Source: Candidatus Hydrogenedentota bacterium (lineage in GTDB: Bacteria > Hydrogenedentota > Hydrogenedentia > Hydrogenedentales > CAITNO01). From it: DNA of 64,000 bases. The stretch is taken from assembly GCA_018056705.1 (NCBI GenBank), contig JAGPFE010000002.1, positions 62,001-126,000 of the forward strand, written 5' to 3'. The position numbers were made by a program, and so were the translations under genes. The notes under the pieces are model-generated. The model was not told the DNA's origin. It did not search any database and saw only the letters and a list, made by a program, of their open reading frames with translations. Of this stretch, positions 1 through 8,845 are shown piece after piece; within the stretch, counting starts at the first letter, position 1, and each line of letters opens with the position of its first letter.

Positions 1-2361
1 AAACAGGGTTACGTGTACGTGCGGGCCGAATACCCGCTGGCGGTGGAGCGCCTGCGCCGGGCTATCGAGCAGGCCAGGGCCGCGGGGCTGCTTGGCGAGA
101 ACATCCTCGGCACGAACTTCAGTTTCGACCTCGAAATCCGGATGGGATCGGGCGCGTTCGTGTGCGGGGAGGAAACCGCGCTCATGACTTCGATCGAGGG
201 CAAGCGCGGCGAGCCGCGGCCCCGTCCCCCGTTCCCGGCGATCAAGGGCCTGTGGGGCAAGCCCACCCTGCTCAACAACGTGGAAACCTACGCCAACGTG
301 CCGTTCATCATCCTCAACGGGGGCAGTGCCTACGCGCAACACGGTACCGAGAAGAGCAAGGGCACAAAGGTATTCGCCCTCGCGGGGAACATCAACAACG
401 CGGGCCTGGTGGAAGTGCCCGTGGGCATGCCCCTGGGCGACCTGATTTACGACGTAGGTGGCGGGATTCCCGGGGGGAAACCCTTCAAGGCGGCCCAACT
501 GGGAGGTCCATCGGGGGGCTGCGTCCCGAAAGAATACCTGGACACGCCCCTGGACTATGAGTCCCTGCAGGAACTGGGCGCCATCATGGGGTCCGGCGGC
601 GTGATCGTGATGGACGAAGACAACTGCATGGTCGATGTCGCGCGTTTCTTCCTGGAATTCGTGCAGGACGAGTCGTGTGGGAAGTGCGTGCCCTGCCGGG
701 TCGGCACCAAGCGCATGCTGGAAATCCTGACCCGCATCTGCGAAGGCAAGGGCGAGGAAGGCGATATCGAGAAACTGGAGGAACTGGGACGGCAGATCAA
801 GGACACGTCGCTGTGCGGCCTTGGCCAGACCGCGCCCAACCCCGTGCTGTCGACCATTCGCCATTTTCGTCACGAATACGAGGAACACATTCGCGAAAAG
901 AAGTGCACGCCCGGTATCTGCCCGGCCCTGGTGGACTCGCCCTGCCGGAGCGCGTGCCCGGCCAACGTGGATATCCCGGGCTACCTGGCCCTGGTGGGGG
1001 AGGGGCGCATCGCCGAAGCCCTGCGGCTGCACCGCGAGCGGAATCCCTTCGCGGCGGTATGCGCGCGGGTGTGCTTCCACAGTTGCGAAACCAAGTGCCG
1101 TCACGCGACCCTGGACGGAACGGCGGTGGCCATCCGCGGGGTAAAACGGTTCATGGCCGACCAGGAGATCGTCATCCAGTTGCCCGAGATCCGGGAGAAT
1201 CCCGAGAACGCGAAACGGAAGATCGCGATTATCGGGGCGGGTCCGGCAGGGCTGTCGTGCGGGTATTTCCTGGCGCGCCTGGGCTACAAGCCGGTGGTGT
1301 TCGAAGCCGAAGAACGGCCCGGCGGCATGCTGGTGCAGGCCATCCCCGCATATCGCCTGCCCCGGGAAATCCTGGCCCGCGAGGTGCGCATGATCGAGCG
1401 CATGGGCGTGGAAATCCGGACGGGCGTGAAACTCGGCCGGGATTTCACCCTGCAGCAGTTGCGGGACGAAGGGTACGAGGCGGTCTTCCTGGGAGTCGGC
1501 GCGCCGCAGGGCGCGAAGATGGGCATACCCGGCGAGGACGCCGAAGGCGTGGTGGACGCCATGGAATTCAACAAGATCTATAACCTGCGCGGGTCGGTAC
1601 CGGTGGGGAAGAAGGTAGTGGTGGTCGGCGGCGGCAACTCCGCGGTGGACGCCGCGCGGACGGCCCTGCGGCTGGGCGCGGAATCGGTAACCATCGTCTA
1701 TCGCCGCACCCGCGACGCCATGCCGGCCTACGAGGAGGAAATCGAGGAAGCCGAAAACGAGGGCGTGAAACTGGAAATGCTGGTGATGCCCGAGGAAGTG
1801 CTCGTCGAGAACGGCAAGGTGGTTGGACTGCGGTGCCGGCGGATGGCCCTGGCGGGATTTGACCGGACCGGACGGCGGCGCCCCGAAGCGGTCGGCGAAT
1901 CGTTCGTCATGGAAGCCGACCAGGTGATCGCGGCCATCGGCCAGACGCTGAACCTCGATGAAATCCTGGGGTCGGTGGACCTGCGGCGCAAATGGCGGAA
2001 CTTCATCGACGCCAACCCCGTGACGGGGCAGACGTCGGTGGACTGGATTTTCGCCGGCGGGGACGCCGTGACGGGTCCAGCCTCGGTGGTGGCGGCCGTG
2101 GGCGCGGGCGAACGCGCGGCGGTTGGCATCGATCATTACCTGACGGGCGCGTTCCACGCGTTCTGGCGGGAAGACAAGCCCGTGGAGGTGCCCTTCGATC
2201 CGGCCCAGCCGCCCTCCAAGGAGGCGCGGGCCAAGTTGCCGACCATTCCGGTCGAGCGGCGCGTGCACAGTTTCGAGGAAGTGGAACACTGCTGGGAAGC
2301 CCCGGTGGCCATGCGCCAGGCCAAGCGGTGCCTGCGCTGTGAATACGGCAAGCGCAAATAA
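1..2361 (+). CDS. NuoF-like NADH-binding subunit fused to GltD-like flavoprotein (5' partial)
   Basis: The reading frame is open from base 1, so the N-terminus (most of the NADH/FMN part of NuoF/HydB) lies outside the window. The first part carries NuoF signatures ([24 protein letters not shown]) and the N3-type cluster motif SCGKCVPCR near base 674, with its fourth Cys in [10 protein letters not shown] near 814. From about base 925 the protein becomes a GltD/NfnB-type module: a Cys-rich ferredoxin-like lead ([17 protein letters not shown]), an FAD site IIGAGPAG (about 1230) and an NAD(P) site [10 protein letters not shown] (about 1615). It ends in a Cys pair, CLRC. Such fusions serve NAD(P)H-linked, often electron-bifurcating, hydrogenases and formate dehydrogenases. 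The next gene is the hydrogenase, 15 bases on, so this is probably its diaphorase subunit. The family is certain; bifurcation is inferred. Confidence 0.9.
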   Translation, partial: KQGYVYVRAEYPLAVERLRRAIEQARAAGLLGENILGTNFSFDLEIRMGSGAFVCGEETALMTSIEGKRGEPRPRPPFPAIKGLWGKPTLLNNVETYANVPFIILNGGSAYAQHGTEKSKGTKVFALAGNINNAGLVEVPVGMPLGDLIYDVGGGIPGGKPFKAAQLGGPSGGCVPKEYLDTPLDYESLQELGAIMGSGGVIVMDEDNCMVDVARFFLEFVQDESCGKCVPCRVGTKRMLEILTRICEGKGEEGDIEKLEELGRQIKDTSLCGLGQTAPNPVLSTIRHFRHEYEEHIREKKCTPGICPALVDSPCRSACPANVDIPGYLALVGEGRIAEALRLHRERNPFAAVCARVCFHSCETKCRHATLDGTAVAIRGVKRFMADQEIVIQLPEIRENPENAKRKIAIIGAGPAGLSCGYFLARLGYKPVVFEAEERPGGMLVQAIPAYRLPREILAREVRMIERMGVEIRTGVKLGRDFTLQQLRDEGYEAVFLGVGAPQGAKMGIPGEDAEGVVDAMEFNKIYNLRGSVPVGKKVVVVGGGNSAVDAARTALRLGAESVTIVYRRTRDAMPAYEEEIEEAENEGVKLEMLVMPEEVLVENGKVVGLRCRRMALAGFDRTGRRRPEAVGESFVMEADQVIAAIGQTLNLDEILGSVDLRRKWRNFIDANPVTGQTSVDWIFAGGDAVTGPASVVAAVGAGERAAVGIDHYLTGAFHAFWREDKPVEVPFDPAQPPSKEARAKLPTIPVERRVHSFEEVEHCWEAPVAMRQAKRCLRCEYGKRK

Positions 2362-2376
2362 GGAAGGATGCGAGTC

Positions 2377-4173
2377 ATGGCAACAGCAACCGATGTGATT
2401 ACGGTGACCATCAACGGCCGGGCTTTCGACGCCGAACCCGGCATGACCATCCTGCAGGCGGCCCGCGCGGCCGGCGTGGACGTGCCCACGCTGTGTTACC
2501 TGGAAGGGGTGCAGTGCATCGGCGCGTGCCGGGTGTGCGTGGTGGAAGTGGAAGGGGCGCGTAACCTCGTCGCCTCGTGCAGCACGCCCGTGGCGCCGGG
2601 CATGAAGATCCATACCCATTCGAAACGGGTCCGGGAAGCGCGGCGCACCGTGGTGGAACTGCTGCTCTCCGAGCATGACGGGGACTGCGCGACCTGCGCC
2701 CGCAGCGAGGACTGCGAACTGCAGACGCTTGCTCACCAGTTGGGCATCAAGACCAACCGGTACGAAGGCGAGCGGACAAAGAAACTGGTCGATTTCTCCA
2801 CGCCCGCGCTGGTCCGGGACAGCGGCAAGTGCATCAAGTGCCGGCGGTGCGTGAGCGTGTGCGACGAGTTGCAGGGCGTGGGCGCGCTGTTTCCGCAGGG
2901 GCGTGGCTTCGACACGGTGATCGGCCCCGCTTTCGCCCGGGCACTCGATACCACGCCCTGCGCGCAGTGTGGCCAGTGCGCGGCCGTGTGCCCGGTGGGC
3001 GCCATCACCGAGCAGAGCCACATCGACCGCGTGTGGGACGCGATCGACGATCCCAACCTGTTCGTGGTCGTGCAGACCGCGCCCGCCATCCGGGCGGCCC
3101 TGGGCGAGTGCTTTGGCTGCGAACCGGGCACGCTGGTCACGGGCAAGATGACCGCGGCCCTGCGCCGGCTGGGCTTCGACGCGGTGTTCGACACGAACTT
3201 CACCGCCGACCTGACGATTATCGAGGAAGGCATGGAACTGCTGACCCGCCTCAGGAAGGCGCTCGCGGACAAGGCGCCCGTGGCCCTGCCCATGTTCACC
3301 AGTTGCTCGCCCGGGTGGATCAAGTTCTGCGAGCACTATCACCCCGATTTTCTGCCGAACCTGTCCACCTGCAAGTCGCCCCAGCAGATGTTCGGCGCCC
3401 TGGCCAAGACCTATTACGCGAAAAAGATCGGCAGGAAGCCGGAGGAAATCTTCTGCGTCTCCATCATGCCCTGCACGGCAAAGAAGTTTGAATGCCAGCG
3501 TCCCGAGATGCATGACAGCGGCGTGCAGGACGTGGATGCCGTGCTGACCACCCGCGAACTGGGGGACATGATCAAGGCGGCGGGCATTGATTTCATGAGC
3601 CTGCCCGACGAAGAAATGGACGCGCCGATGGGCTTATCCTCGGGTGCGGCGGATATCTTCGCGAACACGGGCGGCGTGATGGAGGCGGCCCTGCGCACGG
3701 TGTACGAGCTGGTCACGGGTCGTGAACTGCCCATGGAGAACCTGCACGTGACCCCGGTCATGGGGCTCAAGGGCATCAAGGAAGCCGCGCTGACCTTCGA
3801 GAACGTCAAGCCAGAGTGGTCCTTCCTGGAAGGCGTGACCGCGAAGGTGGCCGTGGCCCATACCCTGGGGAACGCCGATCGTCTTATCCGCAAGATCCGC
3901 TCCGGCGAAGCCCAGTATCACTTCGTCGAAGTGATGACCTGCCCGGGCGGGTGCATCGGCGGCGGCGGGCAGCCCCGCTTCTGCACCGACGAGGTCCGCA
4001 AGGCGCGCATTTCGGCGATCTACAAGGAAGACGAGGGCAAGCCCATCCGGAAGAGCCATGACAACCCGGCCATCAAGCAGATCTACGAGGAGTTCCTGGG
4101 CGCGCCGCTGGGCGAGGTGTCCCACCACCTGCTCCACACCGCTTACACGCCGCGTCCGAAGATTCTGGCCTGA
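2377..4173 (+). CDS. hydA: NADH-linked [FeFe]-hydrogenase, catalytic subunit (group A, HydA)
   Basis: It catalyses reversible H2 formation in the cytoplasm. I chose the ATG at 2377 because AGGAAGG (2361-2367) lies 9 bases upstream; the ATG at 2368 abuts it. The 598 residues are modular. A [2Fe-2S] ferredoxin domain has Cys 40, 51, 54 and 68. The His-Cys cluster is H100-C104-C107-C113. Two [4Fe-4S] sites follow (C152/155/158/162 and C195/198/201/205). The H-cluster domain has L1 TSCSPGW (about 308-314), L2 MPCTAKK (C366) and L3 TCPGGCIGGG (C522, C526). L1 has Ser where Clostridium pasteurianum CpI has its second Cys. The upstream NuoF-GltD fusion is the likely electron partner, so the complex probably couples NAD(P)H (and perhaps ferredoxin) oxidation to H2 release. 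A strong hairpin terminator follows. Confidence 0.95.
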   Translation: MATATDVITVTINGRAFDAEPGMTILQAARAAGVDVPTLCYLEGVQCIGACRVCVVEVEGARNLVASCSTPVAPGMKIHTHSKRVREARRTVVELLLSEHDGDCATCARSEDCELQTLAHQLGIKTNRYEGERTKKLVDFSTPALVRDSGKCIKCRRCVSVCDELQGVGALFPQGRGFDTVIGPAFARALDTTPCAQCGQCAAVCPVGAITEQSHIDRVWDAIDDPNLFVVVQTAPAIRAALGECFGCEPGTLVTGKMTAALRRLGFDAVFDTNFTADLTIIEEGMELLTRLRKALADKAPVALPMFTSCSPGWIKFCEHYHPDFLPNLSTCKSPQQMFGALAKTYYAKKIGRKPEEIFCVSIMPCTAKKFECQRPEMHDSGVQDVDAVLTTRELGDMIKAAGIDFMSLPDEEMDAPMGLSSGAADIFANTGGVMEAALRTVYELVTGRELPMENLHVTPVMGLKGIKEAALTFENVKPEWSFLEGVTAKVAVAHTLGNADRLIRKIRSGEAQYHFVEVMTCPGGCIGGGGQPRFCTDEVRKARISAIYKEDEGKPIRKSHDNPAIKQIYEEFLGAPLGEVSHHLLHTAYTPRPKILA

Positions 4174-4198
4174 GCCGGTGTGTCTCATAGCGTGAATG

Positions 4199-4238
4199 CC
4201 GCCGCCCTTTCCCGCGCGAGAGGGCGGCGGTTCGTTTT
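4199..4238 (+). terminator. Rho-independent terminator of the hydrogenase operon
   Basis: A perfect 10-bp G+C-rich stem (4199-4208 with 4221-4230) has a 12-base loop and is followed by TTCGTTTT. It sits 25 bases after the hydA stop codon. Confidence 0.8.
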
Positions 4239-4303
4239 AAAGGGTGCCCTGCGGCGAACATGCTTGACCGTGGCGAAGGTGTCACGGGATCGGTGTAACG
4301 GAT

Positions 4304-4353
4304 AAAAAAGGGGGCCGGCGGGGAAAGATGATGCCCCCGGGATCCCCGCCGGC
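4304..4353 (-). terminator. Rho-independent terminator, minus strand
   Basis: A perfect 11-bp inverted repeat (4314-4324 with 4343-4353) is followed, reading the minus strand, by C-rich bases and a run of T (A run 4304-4309 on the plus strand). It would end transcripts of the secreted-protein gene stopping at 4632, leaving a 3' UTR of about 280 bases. Confidence 0.65.
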
Positions 4354-4405
4354 TTGACGCAACCGCGTACAGCGGTCAGGACACCAGTACTATCGCACGA
4401 AAACA

Positions 4406-4447
4406 TTCCGGTTACCGGAAACATGCGTTTGTCCGGAAAATTTTTTT
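4406..4447 (+). terminator. terminator-like element with an alternative, mutually exclusive hairpin
   Basis: The palindrome TTCCGGTTACCGGAA (4406-4420) shares its right arm with a second stem (CCGGA 4415-4419 with TCCGG 4432-4436, extended by AAC/GTT). The second stem is followed by AAAA and seven T (4441-4447). This has the shape of an attenuator, but no plus-strand gene follows. Confidence 0.4.
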
Positions 4448-4631
4448 CGAATCAGGTCGTTTGGCGGCCACGGATTCCCGGGATTTTTCCGCGCGCGTCG
4501 CGCGAGGTCCTCCGATCAGACCGGGCTGCCACCAGAACGCATTATCCGGTGGGGATTGCGCGCGCGGGAGGGATGTAATCGCGCGTAGCCTTCAGGGGGT
4601 GCTTCCCAGGCTGATCCCCGGCGATCCTGTT

Positions 4632-5867
4632 TCAGGGCTGGTTCTCCGGGTTGCTTCTTGGTTCCACGAGGGGGACGCCGAAGGGAGAATCCACCGGCAT
4701 GGGCGGCGCGTTGACCACGTTTTCATCCGGATGGTCTTGCGCGGGCGGTATGGCGGGAACCGGCATGGGAGGGATTCCCGGCGCGCCGGGAGACACGGGA
4801 ATCACGACGAAACCGCCGCCCGACACGTTTACCGGTTTTGCGGCGGGCGGTTCATAAGCGGGATCAAGGTATTTCCGGATTCGGTCCCGGTCAGGCACCA
4901 GCACGGATTCCAGGATGAATGTCAACTGTTGCCGGACTTTTTCCTTGACCCGGGGGTCCCGCTGACTGAGGGGATCGATGTGGGGGGCGACCAGGTCCGC
5001 GTACCGGCCAACCACCGCACCCTGCTCCCTCAGGGTTTTCAGGGTGATGGAATCCACTTCCGGCGGATGGGGCGATAGCATGGCCGCCATCTCGATGGGC
5101 TGGCCGGACGCTCGCGCGGCCCGTATCCTGGAATCATTCTCCCATGCTTTCTGGTAAGTCCGGAAGTACCATTCGAAACACCGGTCCAGCGCGCGAACCT
5201 GTACCTCGGGATCTTCCCGCGAGGCCGCGGCGACGAATTCCAGGGCCTTTCGGTATTCCTGTTCGTAGCGGTTGCGCACGCGATCGAGCCAGGCGGCCAG
5301 GAGCAGTTCCCGGGGAGCGTCCGGTGCCAGCGCGTCAAGGAGGTAACACCGCAGGGCGGAATCGGTTTCCTTTTTCTGCAGCAGGTCAAACAGTTCGAGC
5401 CCTTCGGCGGGATCCCGGGAGATGAGGGGCAGGTAGTCCAGGGCCCTGGTCACATAGGCCCGTGCCAGTTGATCGCATTCGGCCCGGCTGCGTCCCGCGC
5501 ACTGGCTTCGGGCGGCGGCCGCGCCTTCCTGGGCGGCCCGGACCAGGTGGGTGGCCCGTAGGTTACGCAACGCGTCGAAGGGATACTCCATGGTGGGCGT
5601 GTCGAGTCCCCTGCCGATACTGGGTTGCCGGGGGGGGGCCGATTCGATGCGGGCAGTGAGGTCCTGGACCAGTTGCCAGTAGTTGGTGATTTCCGCCTGG
5701 GGCGGCGGGGTAGCCATCGTGGCAGGCTGGGACGAGGCCGACGCACCAGCCCGGGCTACCACCTGGGAAGGATCCTGGGCCCACGCGACAGCGGTAATCA
5801 CCCCGGCAAGCAGGACAATCGCCTTCTCCCCCAGGTGTTTTTTCCGGGGCGTCGCAGCATGACCCAT
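4632..5867 (-). CDS. secreted protein of unknown function with proline-rich tail
   Basis: I do not recognise a family. I chose the start at 5867 because AAAGGA lies about 7 bases upstream; an ATG ten codons earlier has no such site. Residues 1-30 form a signal peptide (basic MGHAATPRKKHLGEK, then a hydrophobic stretch ending AVAWA|Q). The body, to about residue 330, is rich in Arg, Glu and Ala and looks alpha-helical, as in helical-repeat proteins. The last 60 or so residues are rich in Pro, Val and Gly, a likely flexible or cell-wall-spanning tail. It lies downstream of the DUF4091-like gene on the same strand, with a 90-base gap, and may be the last gene of that transcript. Function unknown; export is well supported. 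Confidence 0.75.
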   Translation of the reverse strand: MGHAATPRKKHLGEKAIVLLAGVITAVAWAQDPSQVVARAGASASSQPATMATPPPQAEITNYWQLVQDLTARIESAPPRQPSIGRGLDTPTMEYPFDALRNLRATHLVRAAQEGAAAARSQCAGRSRAECDQLARAYVTRALDYLPLISRDPAEGLELFDLLQKKETDSALRCYLLDALAPDAPRELLLAAWLDRVRNRYEQEYRKALEFVAAASREDPEVQVRALDRCFEWYFRTYQKAWENDSRIRAARASGQPIEMAAMLSPHPPEVDSITLKTLREQGAVVGRYADLVAPHIDPLSQRDPRVKEKVRQQLTFILESVLVPDRDRIRKYLDPAYEPPAAKPVNVSGGGFVVIPVSPGAPGIPPMPVPAIPPAQDHPDENVVNAPPMPVDSPFGVPLVEPRSNPENQP

Positions 5868-5959
5868 GATCGAGTCCTTTCTCAGCAGGAACGGCATGGC
5901 AGCATCACCATCGGGACAATTATTTTATCACAGCTCGGAAACCTCAGGATGGCATCGCA

Positions 5960-8845
5960 TCAGCGGGATCGGGGTCCGAAGTTGCGGGAGGGGCCGGAAC
6001 CAGGCGATTCCGGCAGGACAGGTGATGCCTTGGATGCTGGAGGTTCCGCGGGCAGCGCGACCGGTTCCGGCCTGGGCTGCCGCAGAAAGCGGTCCGCGTC
6101 AGCCAGCCACTCAAGCAGCGCTTCCCTGCGCTGGAGCAGCGGCGCGGGATCCCGGGTGAAGGTTACCATGGAAGTGAACAGCCCGGAAAGGTTGGCCAGT
6201 TGGTCGGCCCGGGCAAGCAAGTCCACGCCGCCAGCCTCGGCTACCCGTCGGCGTTGAGCCGAGAACAGGACGAGCAGGTCGTAATCCTCGATGCCGTCGC
6301 GGATGATCTCCCACCGGACGGACGGCACGGGGCCCTCCGCGCCGGGATATACCAGCAGGCCGTCGCCGTTTACGGGCGTGGTGTCCACCACGGTGTCATA
6401 GGGGTCGTCGCCGTCCGGCACGTAGTTGACGCACCAGTACTGGAGGCCGCGGATGCCGGCAGCCCAGGCCTGCCAGAACAGGATCCGGTGTTCGACGGCG
6501 GTGTAGTCGACAAAGAAATTGGCATAGGGCCGGGCGGGCAGGTGGGAGAGGTACCACCAGGTTTCCCGGCCGTCGGCCACGCGCCGGAGAATGGCGGCAG
6601 CGGGCGGGGCATCCATCATCTGGGTGTGCGCGCACCACCAGGCCGCCGTGTCGGGCAGAAAGGGCTCCAGGCCGATGGCGGAAACCATGGTGGGAATGTC
6701 CGGGGCGATGGCGTTCCACTGGTCCAGCGACTGGCGCAGGCGGTCCCACGCGGGCGGTTCGGGCTCGTACGCCAGGGGACAGAACACCCGCCCGGCCAGT
6801 CCTTCGCGCTTCACGAATTCCTGTATCACCCGCAACTGGTCCGGCGCGTCGGCGAAGGGGGCGGGCACGGCCAGTTGGGTGGCCCCGGAGGCGAGCATCG
6901 CCTTTGCCCGGGGGGCGTAACGCGCCAGGGCTTCGCCAAGTCCCGGCCCCGGGGCGGGAAACGCGAGGGGTTCGCGCAGGGTGACCCGGTGGTCGAAGGC
7001 GTCACGGACATAGGCGTCCACCAGCCTGTCGGCCGCCAGGGATCCGCCCCGCTTGCGGGATTCCCGCAGGGCGGTTCCCTCGGAGAAACCGAAATCCGTT
7101 TTCAGCGCGGGCGTGACCGGCAGTTCCACGGGATACACCCGTACCGCGACGGGCAGTTCGCGATCCGGTTCATCCTGGCCGGTCAGCCGCCACACGCCCC
7201 GATATTCGCCCGGCGGCAGGTCCCTGCGGGCGCGCAAAGTTATCCAGAGCGTGGTATTCCGGCCGCGTTCGGCCACCTTGGGTGGCCCGGGCAGCAGGGG
7301 ATCAGGCCAGTGTCCCGTGGGACCCTCGTAATGCGAAGGGATCCGCACCGGCACGTACCCGACCACCCGGAGGGAGACGTCGCCAGGCTCAATCCGTTCC
7401 GTGCCGCCTTCGCGGACGAGCGGCGTAACGTCCAGGGCAGGCCGGATCCAGTCCCGCGTCATGGGACGCAGACACAACTGGAAGCCCTCGGCCTCACCCC
7501 TGGCCAGGCGCAGGGTGATGGACGGGTTGGCCGGACCGTCTGGGGTGAACGTGTCTTCGGCGAAGATCTTCTCCACCGGCGGAACGATCCACACCTCGTG
7601 CTGTCCCGAAAAGGCCAGGCGCGCGGTACGCGTGGCGGGCTTGCGCTCGAGAAGGTAGGGGGCGTCGGTCCAGGCTTCCATGGGGCGCCCCGAGGGCGAT
7701 CCCACGTCGAAGCGGGTGTCGATGCCGCCGTGGGGGGATCCGGTATCCGCTCCCAGGGGAAAAGGCTTGCCGTCGAGGTAAATCCGGGCGAGAAAGTCGT
7801 ACGCGCCGTCGGCGGGGGCGTCCCATGGGTATGTGCAGCGGATGAGCTTGTCGGGATTAGCATTGAACTGCTTGCGGGGGAGTTTCCAAACCCGGCCGTT
7901 TTCGGCGACCACCCGGGCCTCGATTTCGGCATTGGGCAGGTCGCGGGTAGCGGCGATCAGGGCGACCAGCTGGCCCGGGGTGTAGTCGAGCTGCACGGCC
8001 AGTTCGTCCGTGGCAAAATTCACGTGGGTGAGACCGCGGACCATCGCCAGGCGGTAGGTGGTAGACCAGGTATCGCCAGGGCGGAGCATCAAGGGACACA
8101 TGGAGGCCTGGAAGCCCCGTTGCACCGACTTTTCATCCCATAACACGAGGAAGGCGTGCAGTTGATCGGCGTGGAACACGGCGTACAGGGTTTCCCGGGC
8201 TTCCGGATCGGTGGCGGCGATCCAGTTGCGCACGGCAAGGTGATAGCCGGTGCGGCTGACCCGGACCACGCCGTGGTCGGTGGCCAGGTCCATGTGATCC
8301 CCGGCCCGGGCGGCCGCGCCCGGCAGCACGTCCGCGCCGGTCCAAGGGGCCAGCCATTGGGCTTCGTCGCCGGTGTTGCGCACGGTCCAGGTTACGCGCA
8401 TGCCTGTTTCATCGGGGAAGGGTTCCATGATCCGGGTGACCTGAAGACCATCTATGTTGGGTCCTTCGCACAGGTAGGAATACCGGAGGACGGGTCGCCC
8501 CGACGGATCGTCCACGGCTTCGAGTTTCGCGTCGACCTGGCGGGCTGGCGCGTAGCGGCTGGGCGTGCCGAATCCCTCGATGAGCAGCCCCTGGGCGCCA
8601 GTCATGTTGGCAGTGCCGTTCTTGAGGCGAAACCGGTCGATCCGTCCGCCCTCGTCGGCGAGCACGCGAAGCTCGAGGCGCGTGCCGGAAATTTCGGCGT
8701 CCTCTTCGATGGGAGTGGCGGGGAGGGGTTTCGCGGGTTCGCTCGGCGCGGCGGTCTGCCCGGACATTACCCAGGCGCACGCCATTGCCAGCATGGCGCG
8801 CGCGACCGGTTTCCAGCGTGGTTGGGGTCGGATGCCAGTCATCAT
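5960..8845 (-). CDS. secreted DUF4091 / GH123-like protein
   Basis: The start is the ATG at 8845, which overlaps the stop of the MFS gene (ATGA), implying translational coupling; longer upstream reading runs inside that gene. The 961-residue product opens with a signal peptide (basic MMTGIRPQPRWKP, then a hydrophobic stretch ending MSGQTAA). The N-terminal half looks like beta-sandwich domains. The C-terminal half (about residues 620-900) fits the DUF4091/GH123 barrel: LQYWCVNYVPDGDDP, NGDGLLVYPG and WEIIRDGIEDYDLLVL are family hallmarks. Characterised GH123 enzymes are beta-N-acetylgalactosaminidases, but many DUF4091 proteins are untested, so the substrate is open. A Pro/Ser-rich tail ends the protein. 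Coupling to a transporter suggests a glycan-use pair. Confidence 0.8.
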   Translation of the reverse strand: MMTGIRPQPRWKPVARAMLAMACAWVMSGQTAAPSEPAKPLPATPIEEDAEISGTRLELRVLADEGGRIDRFRLKNGTANMTGAQGLLIEGFGTPSRYAPARQVDAKLEAVDDPSGRPVLRYSYLCEGPNIDGLQVTRIMEPFPDETGMRVTWTVRNTGDEAQWLAPWTGADVLPGAAARAGDHMDLATDHGVVRVSRTGYHLAVRNWIAATDPEARETLYAVFHADQLHAFLVLWDEKSVQRGFQASMCPLMLRPGDTWSTTYRLAMVRGLTHVNFATDELAVQLDYTPGQLVALIAATRDLPNAEIEARVVAENGRVWKLPRKQFNANPDKLIRCTYPWDAPADGAYDFLARIYLDGKPFPLGADTGSPHGGIDTRFDVGSPSGRPMEAWTDAPYLLERKPATRTARLAFSGQHEVWIVPPVEKIFAEDTFTPDGPANPSITLRLARGEAEGFQLCLRPMTRDWIRPALDVTPLVREGGTERIEPGDVSLRVVGYVPVRIPSHYEGPTGHWPDPLLPGPPKVAERGRNTTLWITLRARRDLPPGEYRGVWRLTGQDEPDRELPVAVRVYPVELPVTPALKTDFGFSEGTALRESRKRGGSLAADRLVDAYVRDAFDHRVTLREPLAFPAPGPGLGEALARYAPRAKAMLASGATQLAVPAPFADAPDQLRVIQEFVKREGLAGRVFCPLAYEPEPPAWDRLRQSLDQWNAIAPDIPTMVSAIGLEPFLPDTAAWWCAHTQMMDAPPAAAILRRVADGRETWWYLSHLPARPYANFFVDYTAVEHRILFWQAWAAGIRGLQYWCVNYVPDGDDPYDTVVDTTPVNGDGLLVYPGAEGPVPSVRWEIIRDGIEDYDLLVLFSAQRRRVAEAGGVDLLARADQLANLSGLFTSMVTFTRDPAPLLQRREALLEWLADADRFLRQPRPEPVALPAEPPASKASPVLPESPGSGPSRNFGPRSR

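Larger units (their letters stand above)
4174..4631. other. 458-bp gene-free interval between convergent genes
   Basis: It holds three hairpins: the hydA terminator, a minus-strand terminator at 4304-4353 and a second plus-strand terminator-like element at 4406-4447. From 4448 to 4631 I see no coding potential or other element. Confidence 0.6.

Noticed and set aside
6200..8143. Plus-strand 647-codon frame opposite the DUF4091/GH123-like gene
   Set aside because: Gly/Arg/His-rich shadow of the real gene; no ribosome site or domain.
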